Positions 13,101 to 25,964 of a stretch of DNA of 64,000 nt are shown here, in pieces. The notes under the pieces are model-generated. The model saw only the letters and a list, made by a program, of their open reading frames with translations. It was not told the DNA's origin and did no database searches. The position numbers and the translations under genes were made by a program. This stretch comes from Pisolithus tinctorius. Its lineage: Eukaryota > Basidiomycota > Agaricomycetes > Boletales > Pisolithaceae. The DNA lies in contig JANFAH010000044.1 of the NCBI GenBank assembly GCA_024663395.1, positions 1 to 64,000 on the forward strand, written 5' to 3'. How positions within the stretch are numbered: position 1 is the first letter of the stretch; each line of letters opens with the position of its first letter.

Positions 13101-16100
13101 GAGAGCCGTTCGGATGCTATTACTTCGTGTATGTATATCACGCTTTCCTCCGAGATTGTCGCGGGGACGACGGTCGAATCCGAGACCCTTTATAGCTTCG
13201 TTTCACGTATGGTATAGTTGAAAAGTGTGTAAGCCTGTACTGATCGCGACCCCTGCAAGGATATCGCGTGTTGTCAGCGACAAAAACGAGATGAAATCTG
13301 ACTTGAGAGCGCCTGAATACACGGGGGATGCGCCCCTCTGATACGTGATACGTGTGCCGCAGTCACAAGTTCTGCCATGCTCATATCACCCCACCATCTC
13401 GAGGTTGTGGCAGGGCATTCCCCGTTGCGGACGCCTTTCTCGGAGAGCCCTGAGATCATGATTAGATAGATCCTTGAAAAAAGTACCGATTCTCACTCTT
13501 ATACACTCACACTTGCCGAGGCCATCTCCGATCCGGTAATGTCCATCAAGTTGTACACTGATCCTCGGAGACGTCGTTCCGTCTTTCCTTGTCCTTTTTA
13601 AAGTTTCTTTCTAATCGGACCGTGGACCCATGGTCCATGGATATACCACTACTAGTAGTGCAGTACACGCACGCGTGGTTGACAGCGTTGAAAAGTTACC
13701 CCTACGGCGAGATCGACCGCTGTCGACATGTCGTTGACACCGCCGTACTCGTCCGAACAAATGGGAGCTCTCTGATCTTCTTTCACTCGTAAGTTTTCAC
13801 ATTCACGTTGGCAGATCGTGACTGACAGACAAGTTACTCTGGCACGACAGGACGTGAAAAGATGGGGAGCACTATCTTATCTCTCTTGCTTTGATCTGTT
13901 TGCGAGGTGGCATCGGCAACCAATCAATCACCTTGTGAACCAATCGTACGATCAATGTTCTTTTTCCTCTCTTTGAGTAATCACACCGGTGATTGATGCA
14001 TACGCCTACCCATCTAGGTGTACGGTATCCACAATACGCGCCACAAATTGGCCGTTCTAGTTGGATATCCATGCATCGCCTTCTCGACTCCGCTTTACCC
14101 GGATCGTAAGCCGAGTAAGCTCAGCCCCGTCGACGGAACAGGGATGCGCAATGTCTATCGCTAGACGAGGCTTCCAAGACATTCAACCCGCCTCGGGCGA
14201 GGAGTACTACCGGGGCCCGACAATTCTCCGGCCCCGGTGAGCAACTTGTTCACCAGACTAGGTCACAAGAATTGTGTTCCGGCTCAAATCGATCACCCGC
14301 CAGTGCCGATAAGCGGGGAACTGGAGCATTGGGTCTCCACTCTAGTTGGACGCGCAAGTTATCGGGGAGCCGACTTAGTGTGCGGCGGCCCCTCTTGGAC
14401 CACGTAGGCTCTGGTCCGTGGACATAGGATAGGAATAATCAGTTCCAGGCTGACCGGGGCAGTCTTCGCCATCACATCACCATCGTGATTTGATGAACGA
14501 TCGAATGCGACAGACAGGTCTTCCAGACCACTTTTTCGCATTTGACTTGACCAAAATAGGTTCTTTCGAGTCTAAGAACGTCAAGGCCGCAGTTTCAAGT
14601 GACAACCATACTCATACTCACGTGAGGAGTGGAGGAAGATGTGGAACTGGAGATGTGATCGGCCCGTGTCGACGGAGGGGAGGGGGGGGTCTTCTCGGCG
14701 TTGTATGTATGTCCGGCCAATCAAATCGGTCGCTTCAAAGCGATGTATGTTCCAATCGCTCCAATTGCGTACATTGAGAATGGTTCTCCCGGCCGCTCAA
14801 CCATATGGTTCAGGCTTGGCGTTTCAGAGGGTATGGTCCTATCGTCTGCAGAGGACTTAGTGCGTCTACTCCACGCAGGTCAGCATTATGATCACTCTCA
14901 TCGTTACTCATGGTCTGCTGCTATCGATCATCCATTCACACACGCTGTCATTCGATGCAGCTGCCCTACGAGCTCGAAGGAGAAATTGCGGTCACTGTGA
15001 ATCCGCACACGAACACTTGCGTTCAGGGGTAAGACACATTCGTCATCAATGGTCATTGCATTCAACGCCGCATCACCCGCACATGCGGATTTAAATGGTC
15101 TTTCTTGGGTATACGCCTACCGAAATACCAACGCGTCTGCGGCAGGTGCCTTTGTTCACACAAGGCTAAGTTAATCCCGTTTGCAGTTCAGGTACTGGGT
15201 TATCGGAGATAGAGCTGAGAATCACACGTCAGGTGGTTAGGGGTATGTGTATATTGTAAGCTCGTACAGGATTGGCTTGGCTCGATAACGAGACGTGAGT
15301 AGTTGGCCATGACAGTTCATTGACGGTTTGCGTAGACCTTGCCATCCGTGGACACCCGATGATAGAACGACATGCCCCCAAGTCCAGGCTCGATACCCGG
15401 CGGTCTCATTTGCGAATCAGCCACTCGATGTGGCGTGTCAATCCATAGATTGCGAATTGCGAATTGGGTGAAGGGTTCAGAGCGCTTTGATAGATTTCAA
15501 TCGTTCATGGTCTATGATGCACGTGCATAGCGTACTTGTCATTCAGCTGTTACTTGCCTGTTTGGTGTCATTCATCTAAGTAGTTCCCCTTCGGACATGG
15601 CATCGTTGGAAGACGGGGATATTATATGACACTTGACAGGAATAGAATTGCGGCATCTTCGCTCCGATAAGATATATAATGGGCCCGCGGATAAAGTATA
15701 TCTAATCTAATCAGCTGGTCGATGCCGATAATGATGGCGAACCCAAGTACGTACATTGTATTGCAACATTTCGCAACCCCCCTCTCTCAATGCGAAAAAA
15801 AATACGAGTATACGTATGTATCCCCGCAAGGAGGTTACATCGTCTCTCATTACGTAGAGAACTCCATTTATTCCACCTGTGCGAACGATGGCGTATGATG
15901 ACAGACTTCCAAGCTTCCAGCTTCCAAACGTTTATCACGCACCCATCCTTTCACATCAATCAATAAGTGAATGGACAATCATAGCAACTGTCGACGAACG
16001 ATGACTGAATTGCCCAGCGGCATCCCCTTCTGTTCTGCATTATACCAGATGCCCAGAATAGGATACTGATTTCATTATCTTACTCGGTGATAACCTTGAG

Positions 16101-19100
16101 ATAACTTGCTTTTAGGTGGAGCGAGAGCGAGCCTCATGGATTCAACGACGGATATAGACCTTTGGTAGACCAAGCATCAAGTAATGGACGGCAGCGGTAT
16201 GTATGTATAGACTATGGAAATGTGGCAGAGCAATAATGACTTACCCCTGCTGCTAAGGAACGAGACTTGACTAAACTGGCGTCCGTTACATGACATCTAG
16301 GCCTCTGGACAGTTATGCAGTCCTCAATTTCCGCGGATGCACAAGTGATACACCGCGAGCATCAATGATTCGATGGTGCGTGTAGGGGGAAAAGAGTTGC
16401 GTCACCATCGCCCTCCCTTGCCTCTCCCTGCAATGTTCGCCACATCGCCGTGTAGTGCTCCAACGCACTTACCAAAGCCAAGACCTACCAGTTGGCACTA
16501 TCCGGGACATCGTCCACTGCCTGGGAAGAAACATGCTCGTGCATACCTGCATGGGACTGAGATTGCGTTATAGCAGCTTCACGTTTCCTAAACCCATCCG
16601 GGCATTGGATGTAAGACTCACAGATTCTAACCTCCCAAGACGTAATGGAAAATTAGAAAGGCGTGTTCACGGGTCTCGGTCACTGCAAACGCGATGCGGA
16701 TATCTGAAACTGTTTGCGTAGTTAATCTTGTACCGCCCCTGGTCCACGATGAAGTGTGTAGATTATGGGTACACATGGACGGAAGAGCATCTAGACATGC
16801 TGATATGGATGAGTTGCGACGAGGGCAGTAGAAGTCATGTCAATTGCCGTTGTGATTCGTCCCTCCGTGGTCGCAAACGCCGCGCAATTGCATTATTGAG
16901 ATGCGGTGCGCAAGAAAAAGCAAGCACGAAGGCCAGCTGGAGACCTCATGCTAGCATGAAACTCCTGTTCGGTTAATTGGCCACAGGGGTTTGCAGCTCT
17001 ACAGGTTTGATGGACATACCGTAAAAGTGGGTGACTCTTACTAAATGATCAACACGATGGTTTCATTTACCTTTGATAGTGGCGCGAAAACCCACCATAG
17101 GATACGGTGAGCAGGGAGACGCTGGCCTTTCAACCAGTGTGCAACGCCAGCGTTCTGGCTTCTTTGAAGCTGTGCGATATCATATCCGATGGGATTCTCT
17201 TGGGTGTCCCAATGAGGGCTCAGATCGTTCAGTTTGGATCTAGGAGCGTGCCTTTTGCCAAAAAGTTCAGTTCCTCTGATCAAATTCACGTAGCTTAGCG
17301 TTCAGTGTTGATGCTTGATAGAACGCTGGCCGCTCCGTGGCGGATCAATATTAATGATGGTGCTCACGAATCTGCACCAAGTTCGGTAAGAACATCGAAA
17401 ATCCAATTAACCGTAGTACAAGTTTGCCAGGCCATACCTTGATCCTGCGTGTGACGAGTGAGTAGATCGACCTGCGACGGCTTTGACAGTGCACTGGCAA
17501 ATGCTCCTCGATCCCTGTGGCGCCATACACTTTTTTTGCCACTCCGACGTGGCACGCCGACCCAAGCTACTCGTCTCTTCGTTATCACCAGCCTGGTTAC
17601 CGCAAAAAAAGGACGTAAAATAATACGAGGTGCTCTTCATGCATGTCCGTTCTTCTTGTGGTTGCGTTTTTGCTGCCACTTTTAATCGACCCACGTTACT
17701 ATTCCATCTAGTCTCACGTTCGTGGGTTTCCCATCCCAACTTCACTGGCTCCGGGTTGGCGCCACTCCCGAGCTTTAGCAGATTTTTTCAGCCCGGTCAA
17801 TCTCGTCTATCGGACCTCGGAGGCTAGCTCGTTCCGAATCCTAGGACGATTTCCCAGTACTCCATCCTTCCACGTTTTGGCAGACGTAAGTGATTATCCG
17901 TCTATCCTTACGGTAGGATACCACAATCATGCATCAGTTCAATATCTCAAAATCCCGTTGTTCTCAATCCAGGCCTGGAGGGGAAGTAAATATTTTTATG
18001 ATTTAGGTATTGGCAATATCCCGGCCTCGTGATCGGATCCGCTGTCCACTGCCCACCGGCTCCACCGTTCCACACCATGACAAGTGGCTCCACGACGTCC
18101 GACTCATCTGGTTCACAGTGACAACCTTGAGCAGATCTTCTCACTTCATTATTTATCATCACCATCTTCGTGGACTCGGCTTATACCACTCTGTTCTTCT
18201 ATCCCCAGATGATCTAGGGCATGTCGTTACGCACCAATCAAGGGTTTTGGCATGCTGCTTTTGCCCATCCTTAATTTATTTGCCCTGACTCCCCGGAGCC
18301 CACACGTCTGGCCCATGAGACACTGGCCTCCATGGACGTGCATGCCAGTTATCCGCCGCCTGGAGTTTTCTCTATGCTTCTTACCTAGGATCCTGCGACA
18401 CAGGTTACAACCCCCCTGGCGTTGTTGGGAGATCATGGTTCACTGGAAATCACTTTGGAGGGGGGCGGCTGTTTCGCACTCCCCGATAGGTGCCTGTTTT
18501 ACTGCACGGTTTTGGATTCTCACAGCTTCGAGGTCGAGTCCCGGCCAACCATCCTGATCGAAGCCAAATCCATATGGGCGGACACCAATGTTTGGGTGCC
18601 TTCTGTAATGTTAAGCAACACTCTTTTCCATGTTTACTCCTAACGGTTGTCTATTACTTCGTGATAGGTCTCTCCGAATGTGGGCACTAGTTAACACTTG
18701 TAACACATGCTTCCATTTTTCGACTACACTATGCTCCTGGCGCTCGCTATCCTGCACGGCGACAACTTTTGGTACAAGTGATTTCTTGTCAACGTCAGCA
18801 GCTTCTCCAGCGACATCTGGCGGAAATGCATAGCAGGTACGTGCTTGTTCTATTACTCGGCTGAGTGAGACCCCTTTCGACTGCATGCTCTGATCTCTCA
18901 CCCCGTTTCTGTCGCGATCATCTTCTGTCCATCTTGAGTATTTCTTGTAAGTCGGCGACTCACGCCCTGTTAGCCAGTCCACGTTTCAGTAACGTACTGA
19001 ACCATGATCGTTGTACTACTGACCCAATTTGTGCCTTTTATGTGGCAGGTCATGTTTCCTGTTAGACCTGAAACGCCAGAAGTCATTAGCCGGAAACAAC

Positions 19101-21619
19101 ACCAGGTTTTGTGCTACTATATGAAATACCTGGCTTTAGGTGGCGGCGATATGCTGTTTGATTCTGCGGTTGCTTGGATGACAGCGAAGGCACCCATAGC
19201 AAGATAATATCGTTGGGGCAGGTCTTCAAAGAGAGCCGGGTTCTCAATTCACGAAACCCAACGAGGTAAGTGTTAAGAAGGTTGGGTGGACTGGAGGTCT
19301 TTCCCCTATTTTGCACGCACACAGGCAGCCTCATCGTTGCACCACTAGCATTTATACCCTTAAAATAACGTTCTGGTCGTCATTTTTGATTCTACTGAAG
19401 CCCTCCATGAGAGCCTACGGACGTACTAATCGAAAATGGAGTGGCTGGAGGTCGGCACACTAGTGGCGCACTTAAGTTACGTAATACATGGAGGGCTGCC
19501 ATATTAATGTCGCGTGAGATCTGCAGAAGTTTTTCTGGCCTCCATGAACCGGGAGACAAATATGTCTCTTGGGGAGCTGCAGAGGCTGCCCTGATTTGTG
19601 AGTATAGTTATACCTCCAGTCTTAACAGGTTGAACGTACAACATCCGTGATGCTTGTGCATATTCCTGACTGCCAGAAGACAAAGCAAGACTTGAAGCTT
19701 GAACCTACGCGTCCAGCGTGCAGTGTCCTCCTCGAGCCTAAATTTGCCTCCATGCGTATGCGTCCTTCCGGAACTCCAACCGAGGTTCACAATTTGTGAA
19801 TAGTCAAATGCCTCCGAGACAAGACACCGTAGGCTATGAACGGTCGGGATTTTTTACCGGAAGGTATGTCCACAGCACGAGAAGGTGCGATTGGATACAG
19901 TCAAGAAAAGCAACGGTCTAGTCAAGCACTGGCTCAATTTCGATCAGCGGGAGGATATCGAAAGTACACGCCACGAACACTTACTGTTCCGGAATGGATG
20001 GTTCGAGGACATTGACCGTCAATCACCCTTTATACCGGTCTGGGGCAAGGAATCTCCCTTAGTCAGAGGATTCCACTCCGTCGCGAGATGGTACCCCGCC
20101 AATAAGTTGGAGCCATGGATGTACGTAGAACTCCGGAAGGTAACGGGAAAAAATCCGGTGTTCACAGCAGAAAGGTTAACCGTGAGGATAATCCAATATT
20201 GCAGTAATGCTCTCCCCGAAGAAAATCGCGACCTCCACAATATTCGGCAGACCTCTCATTACGAGGTCACATTCAACAAACCGTAGGCTTCGATGAGAGA
20301 AAAGCATCGTGGTTGAGTTGATAGTGCGTATAGGAATTGACATAGGACCTGTAGCGTTGCCCGCGACTGTTTTTATACCAAGTCAAAGCAGCGAAAAATA
20401 CAGTACACTTTCTCACAATGCATAGCGTCGGGCCAGCAGACACTGACATCTAGTACTGCCAAAAATCTAAAATGGAAAAGGACAGCTATGCATCACGAGA
20501 AAGTGTACCGTGCGCGGTTTCCTATTGACCTTTCTCTAGCTTGGCGTGGGACGCTACAGTGACATGTTTCGAACTGAGCACAGCTCTCCACAGCTTTTCG
20601 TAGCGCTAATCTAAAGTTCCAGATACTCGGTACTATCGTGGGACAGCACCTGCAAAATGGCTTACAGCCAGTAACACCACAATTAAAATATATTTAACGC
20701 TAGAGTCTTGCAGAGTAGGGTGTATTTATGTAGATTGTATACTTAGATACAAGACAAAGTGGTTGTGGAAGCTGTGAAACATAAAACATTGTCAGCCATC
20801 AGGGGAATTTACATGGTTCTAGGCACTTGTAGCGGTGCTTTGGTCTGATCTACTGCAATGAGGCTGTACAATTCTTTCAGGAAATGTGCACTAGGTTCTG
20901 ATCTACATGCAGATAGCTTAAGTTTACGGTTAGAGGGAGAAGGGTATGCTATTCTAGGTATATGTAGGGCGTCACGCTAGTGGCATCGTTCACGCTCCGA
21001 TTCGGCAGCAGTCGTTTACCCTGCCAATTTCAAACGCAGATTACGTCGGACTTTGCGAACTTTACCCCCGGCTGACGTGCCGTATGTGACAATCCGTGAC
21101 AAAATTGTGCCTCCGGTGGCATTTTTGACCGATCAGATTGTTCTCTCCGCCGCACTCAATTCGTCACTTATTGTAAAACTCAACACGGATGTAGCTTAGA
21201 TCTCATTCTACCAAGTAAAAAAATTCGAGATTTGAATGTTGAATTGTTGTGAAGCATTATTTCACAGAAGTTTTGCATCTGCCATCCAATGGTAGCATGT
21301 GACAACGGGCCGAGGCAATTGGCCCATTGCAGTTGTTACTTCGAGTTCAGCACTCCAAACGCCCAGAATTTGCCAGCATGTATCGAAAATTGTTGGAAAG
21401 CGCAGATATAGTACAAACTATGAAATCCGAGAGGCGAAACTGCCTCATTTTGGGTCAAGCAATGTGAGACTCCCTGGCAACGTAGCGTATATCTTCGGAA
21501 GTACTACGCAGCGAAAACGGTTAAAAAGCGTGAAAGATAAATGGTATAGAAAGGAACCGGTTTGTTTTTGATCATTTGGTTGCGGTTGACAAGTAGATAC
21601 CCATGTCAAATTCACACCT
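7130..21619. other. 14.5 kb without a confident gene
   Basis: No family-level match on either strand. The first 1.5 kb (about 7,280-8,650) is pyrimidine-rich on the plus strand, as fungal promoters and long 5' UTRs often are, but I find no convincing gene after it. Weak coding hints are a minus-strand open segment near 11,088-10,985 that ends in a good GTAAGT donor, and a plus-strand open frame of about 138 codons at 19,873-20,286 without an ATG. GTAT-type short repeats recur (for example near 9,723 and 16,198). CpG content looks normal. I see no tRNA, rRNA or transposase. Candidates are non-coding RNA genes, highly split small genes, or transposon remnants beyond recognition by eye. Confidence 0.5.
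19873..20286 (+). other. Open frame without start codon, possible exon
   Basis: About 138 sense codons ending at a TAG near 20,284-20,286, with a balanced amino-acid composition (for example WFEDIDRQSPFIPVWGKE and HYEVTFNKP). No ATG lies in frame before the preceding stop, and the frame begins just after an AG that could act as a 3' splice site. No known family is recognised. It could be the last exon of a gene whose upstream exons I could not find, or a chance frame. Confidence 0.25.
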
Positions 21620-23900
21620 TCACTGAGCTTTTGGTCTCAGTGAAGGGTGGAGGACCAGTTCGTGCAGAGCTTTGCCTGCTGGTACCTGGAAATGAAAGGC
21701 ACAGTCAGGGGGGAGGCGACCAACCAGTGACATTCTGCAGTCGCACCATGGGATACACGTGCTCGTTCCTCTCAACAATACACTCCATGAGGACAGGTTT
21801 CGACCCGTCATACTCCAGGAATTCCTTCATCTTCTCTGGGAGCTCCTCCGTGCTGCTGCACCGAATAGCATGTACACCCATCGCCTTGGCAAGGAGGACA
21901 AAATCAGGATTTGTCATTCTTGTGTGGGAGTATCGAGCGTCATAGAACAGGTCTGGAGGGTACGATGAGCGTTCTAGCCACCCAATAGCGTTTAAGCGAT
22001 AACGTACCCTGCCATTGCAGTACCATTCCTTGGAATTCATTATTCAACACAAGAACCTTAACTCCAATATCAAACTGCGAAGCCGTCGCAAGCTCCATTG
22101 CCGTCATACTGAATGAAGCGTCTCCATCAATATCAACCACAGTCTTGTGCGGGGCGGCCACCTTCGCGCCGATTGCGGCAGGCAGCCCAAAGCCCATTGT
22201 CTAATATTAATGAGCGTCAGAGAAAAAAACGCACAACAACAATGATTGCATACACCGAGACCTCCAGAAGTGACCATTGAACGTGGGGTTTTCCACCGAA
22301 AATGTTGCGCAGCCCACATTTGATGTTGGCCAACACCAGTGGACACGACGACCTCCTCCTTCCTGTGAGCCGTCTGTTTATCCAACTCCTCGATGACAGC
22401 CTGTGGCTTCATCCGACCATCGGATCCTGATGCAGAGTTCACGTACGTAAAGGGGTACTTCTCCTTCCACTGCTTGATATCTGCGAACCAGTCCGTACGG
22501 GGCGATGACCGAATCAAGGGCACAAGGGCAGACATATTCGATACGACGTCACCAAGGATAGGAATAGACGCTTCGACGACCTTGTTGATATTTTTGGGCT
22601 GAATCTCGAAATGAATTATGCCTCCTCGTCCTTGAGCTGCCGCTGCACGAGCGGCAGGGGCAAAAGTATCGACCTTTCCTGTAACACGGTCGTCGAACCG
22701 TGCACCCAATGCAATGATCAAGTCTGCGCTTTGCATAGCAAGGTTCGCATATGCTGAGCCATGCATGCCGAGCATATGCAAGCTCCTTTCGTTGGTCTCG
22801 TCGAATGCACCTAGACCTTGCAATGTCGTCGTCACCGGGATATTACCCTGCTCTGCCAGTTGAGCTAGCAGCTTGGGACCAAAAGGCGACGAGAGGACAC
22901 CGTTGCCGGCGTAGATAATGGGCCGCTGTGACTGATTGATCAGACTGGCGGCTTGCTGGATAAGGACCATATCGGTGGGCGAGGTCACAGCCTGCAATGG
23001 ATTAGAAGGAAGGGTATGAAGGCCAGGGGTTGTCGCCTTGTATGGCAGCGGAGTGCGCAGGATACCCGCTGTGACATCTTTTGGTAGATCCACAAGAACA
23101 GGACCCGGGCGTCCTGACATGGCGATTTTGAATGCTTCATTTATGCGTCTGGGTAGCTCCGTGATGTCCTTGACCATAACGTTCCATTTTGTGCAACTCC
23201 GCGAAATGCCGACGACATCAGCTTCTTGAAAAGCGTCAGAACCGATGGCTGACGTGGCGACCTGACCACAAAAGACAACGAGGGGGACACCATCAGACAA
23301 GGCATCCTGCATCGGCGTCACGACGTTTGTTGCGCCAGGACCTGACGTGACGAGGACGACACCGGGCTTTCCGGATACACGTGCGTACCCTTCGGCCATA
23401 TGACCGGCGCCTTGTTCGTGGCGTGGTAATATGAAGTCAAAATGCTTAGAGTTGTAGATAGCATCGAACACAGGGAGAATAGCACCCCCTGGGTACCCGA
23501 AGATGTGTTTCACTCCATGTCGAAGCATCATTTCGTGAAAGATCTCGCCGCCTGACATCCCTACGAACGAGTGGTCAAGAGCTGCGTGTCTTTGAGATTC
23601 CAGCAACGGCAAGGCCCCGCTGCTAGGTGGCAACTGTTGAAAACCTGGTGCCGGCTCGGGTCGACTGGAAGGAAATGTTAGCTCTCTGATCGTACAACCG
23701 AAAGTAGATCATATTTACGCAGCGGTGGCGGGGATAGCACCTCGCACGGAGGATCTGCTGATTTGTCTGGCATGGTCTCTCACTCTAGCTTTGGCCTCTA
23801 CGATCGAGTTTGAAGAGACGGTCGACTTTGAGCGAATGAAGCAGGCATTCGCTGCAGATTTTTGTGCACCCCGTGCACGCAGAGCACTAGGCAACGACAT
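21620..23900 (-). CDS. ILV2: Acetolactate synthase catalytic subunit (mitochondrial)
   Basis: Catalyses the thiamine-diphosphate-dependent first common step of valine, isoleucine and leucine synthesis in mitochondria. Five exons: 23900-23719, 23664-22254, 22200-22008, 21952-21747 and 21685-21620, with introns of 53-61 bp; together they encode 685 residues, close to yeast Ilv2. Residues 1 to about 60 are Arg/Ser/Ala-rich without acidic clusters, as in a mitochondrial presequence. The N-terminal TPP domain has GYPGGAILP and [15 protein letters not shown], with the catalytic Glu at about 144. The FAD/central domain has [10 protein letters not shown]. The C-terminal TPP domain has the Mg-binding GDASFSM (about 557-563) and then [12 protein letters not shown] with the conserved Trp. 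The last exon restores the usual VPAGKALHE tail. Residue 197, proline in yeast Ilv2 and plants (GQVPTSAIG), is alanine here; substitutions at this site give sulfonylurea tolerance elsewhere. Confidence 0.96.
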
Positions 23901-25964
23901 GAAAGCTTGCAGGTAAAGTTAGCTAGAGAAGGAGATCAACTCCAGGTTTCTGAAGTTAAAGTGGAGTCAAATTGATGGTGACTCGATCTGTCCACGCCAC
24001 GCCACAATAAATTTGCTTACCGACAAGTCCGACAAGGTTTCTACTCCAGCCCAAGTACGTAAGCGCTATTATGCTAGGCATACCATACAAACACCACAAG
24101 ACCAGTGAATTCCCCCTACTATCATCGAAATGCCGGAGAAACATACAGGGTGTTCTATCCGAGAGAGCGGGTTACGTCTCGGCGATTGTTGGTACTCAGG
24201 TTGCTATCAGACCGCTTTGGAGGACCACGCCGTAATAGATCAAGAGAAATGTTGTGGATGCCCTGCATCACAAATAACAAGTATCAAGTGCATGCCGGTC
24301 ATAAGTTCTGGGTGCACGGAAGTCTGGTTTCCCCACTCGTCTCAAGTATAAGCTAGCTTCCGAGAAGAGCAGAGCTTACTATCCGAAGCCAAATATGAGG
24401 CAGGTTTTTAGTAAGAAACAGGTTTGCAAACCGTTGGGTTCAGGCCCCCGCATTCATTTCACGGTTGACTCCGCTGAAACACGAGCACTCTGAGGATATC
24501 AGATATCTGGCTCAGGCGGACTATATATCGAAGTCTCCGATCAGCGTGATAGCTGTACAACAACAATGGTCCGTTGGAGCGTATTGAGGTACAGCAAATT
24601 CATTTTTGATCCTTCTCAGAATGCTGTGCTAGCGCGAATCGTTATACTGCTTTTGTTGAGGCTGCAAAGATTCCCATGCACAGGAAGAATAATTCACCAC
24701 GGCGGAAACTCCAAACAATCGGCTTCAACGGATCATGGAGGATTTTTGCAAGTACTGAGTGCAATTACTAGAAGGGTACACCGACGTCAAGAACTTGGGA
24801 GTCCTATGGAACAGGCGCAGTAGCGTAGCAAACAACATAGGATAACAAAAAGACTCTTCGCACGAACCGGGACACCCTTCGACGAAACGCCAAGCATTTT
24901 GAGTTACAGACATTTCGATCTCATCACTGGACGGATCAAGTCAACGGAGGTCGCAGTGAAACCATGGATTGTATTAGCTGGAATTACAACAGGGGGGCCC
25001 GACGGAAATATTACTTGACCTATGCGCGACTTTCTGAGCAGCGCCCACTGCCATGACTATGCCGTTAAACCTACCTCAGCGGGTACCAGATCGGATGTAA
25101 TGAGATGAATGACCGCGGTGATCGAGAACTAGTGTTTTGTCAAATCCAGGCAGTCATATCCACGTACAGAGTGGAAGTAAGGCGAGTACGACGTGTTTAA
25201 GCGGCTGAATGGCGATATAGGTTATGGCAGACGTTGCGACCAGACGCGTGTCCAGCATTGAGAGCTAAGATCGACATGCCTTAGCGCCAAAAACGAGGGA
25301 TCTACGTTATGCCTAAGTAAAAACACGCACAACATCAGAGTACGGCTCGTAACCATGGAGAACTAGTCCAAATTCTCTACGAGGAACCAGCAAGAGGGAT
25401 CCTCCTTTTCTCTGACATCATGAAGAGATGGCCTCCAGGTTGGGGACGATTACTCAGGAGCAAATAATCCACCTAAATCGGAGGCCATTCTCTTCAGAAC
25501 ACATGACGTTGCTAATATAATAGAGGATCACGGTTTTCCTATTGGGGTCTCCGGAACATCGACCGTCGGTTTGCGAATGTGAGTTTCGGGAGGCAGCGAT
25601 AGCTCGTCGAATCGAAACAACTTTCAGGTTGACCCTGCCGTAGTCATCCTTTACTACAGCAAACCTGGCATTTTCGTATAGCGTCCTGTCGCAAAACTGA
25701 AGTCTGCCGTCTGTGTTGTCTGTGTTAAAGACATTCACGTATCTTCCATCATGTGTCCGCAGGGCAATGGTACCAGAGAGTTAAAACGCGCTGCACGTGA
25801 ATGAGCACCTGTTGGAGGCGAAAGGCCTACTTAGAGGGGGATGAGAACGACTGTTGGCTGGTCACTCACACCATGGTCCGACATTCAAACCGCCGGCAGT
25901 GATATGAATTCACGTGACTTTATAAGTGTGATCAGGCGTGTGCGCTCTCCCGTTTCGGTTGACC
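23901..25964. other. 2 kb divergent intergenic region, no gene seen
   Basis: Lies between the start of ILV2 (minus) and the start of the AP-2 mu gene (plus), so it should contain both promoters. Open frames are short and without family motifs. I find no tRNA or clear TATA box close to either start. Confidence 0.55.

Noticed and set aside
12352..18100. tRNA or rRNA genes in the gene-poor interval
   Set aside because: I looked for the T-arm GGTTCGA-type motif with matching acceptor stems and found no convincing cloverleaf.
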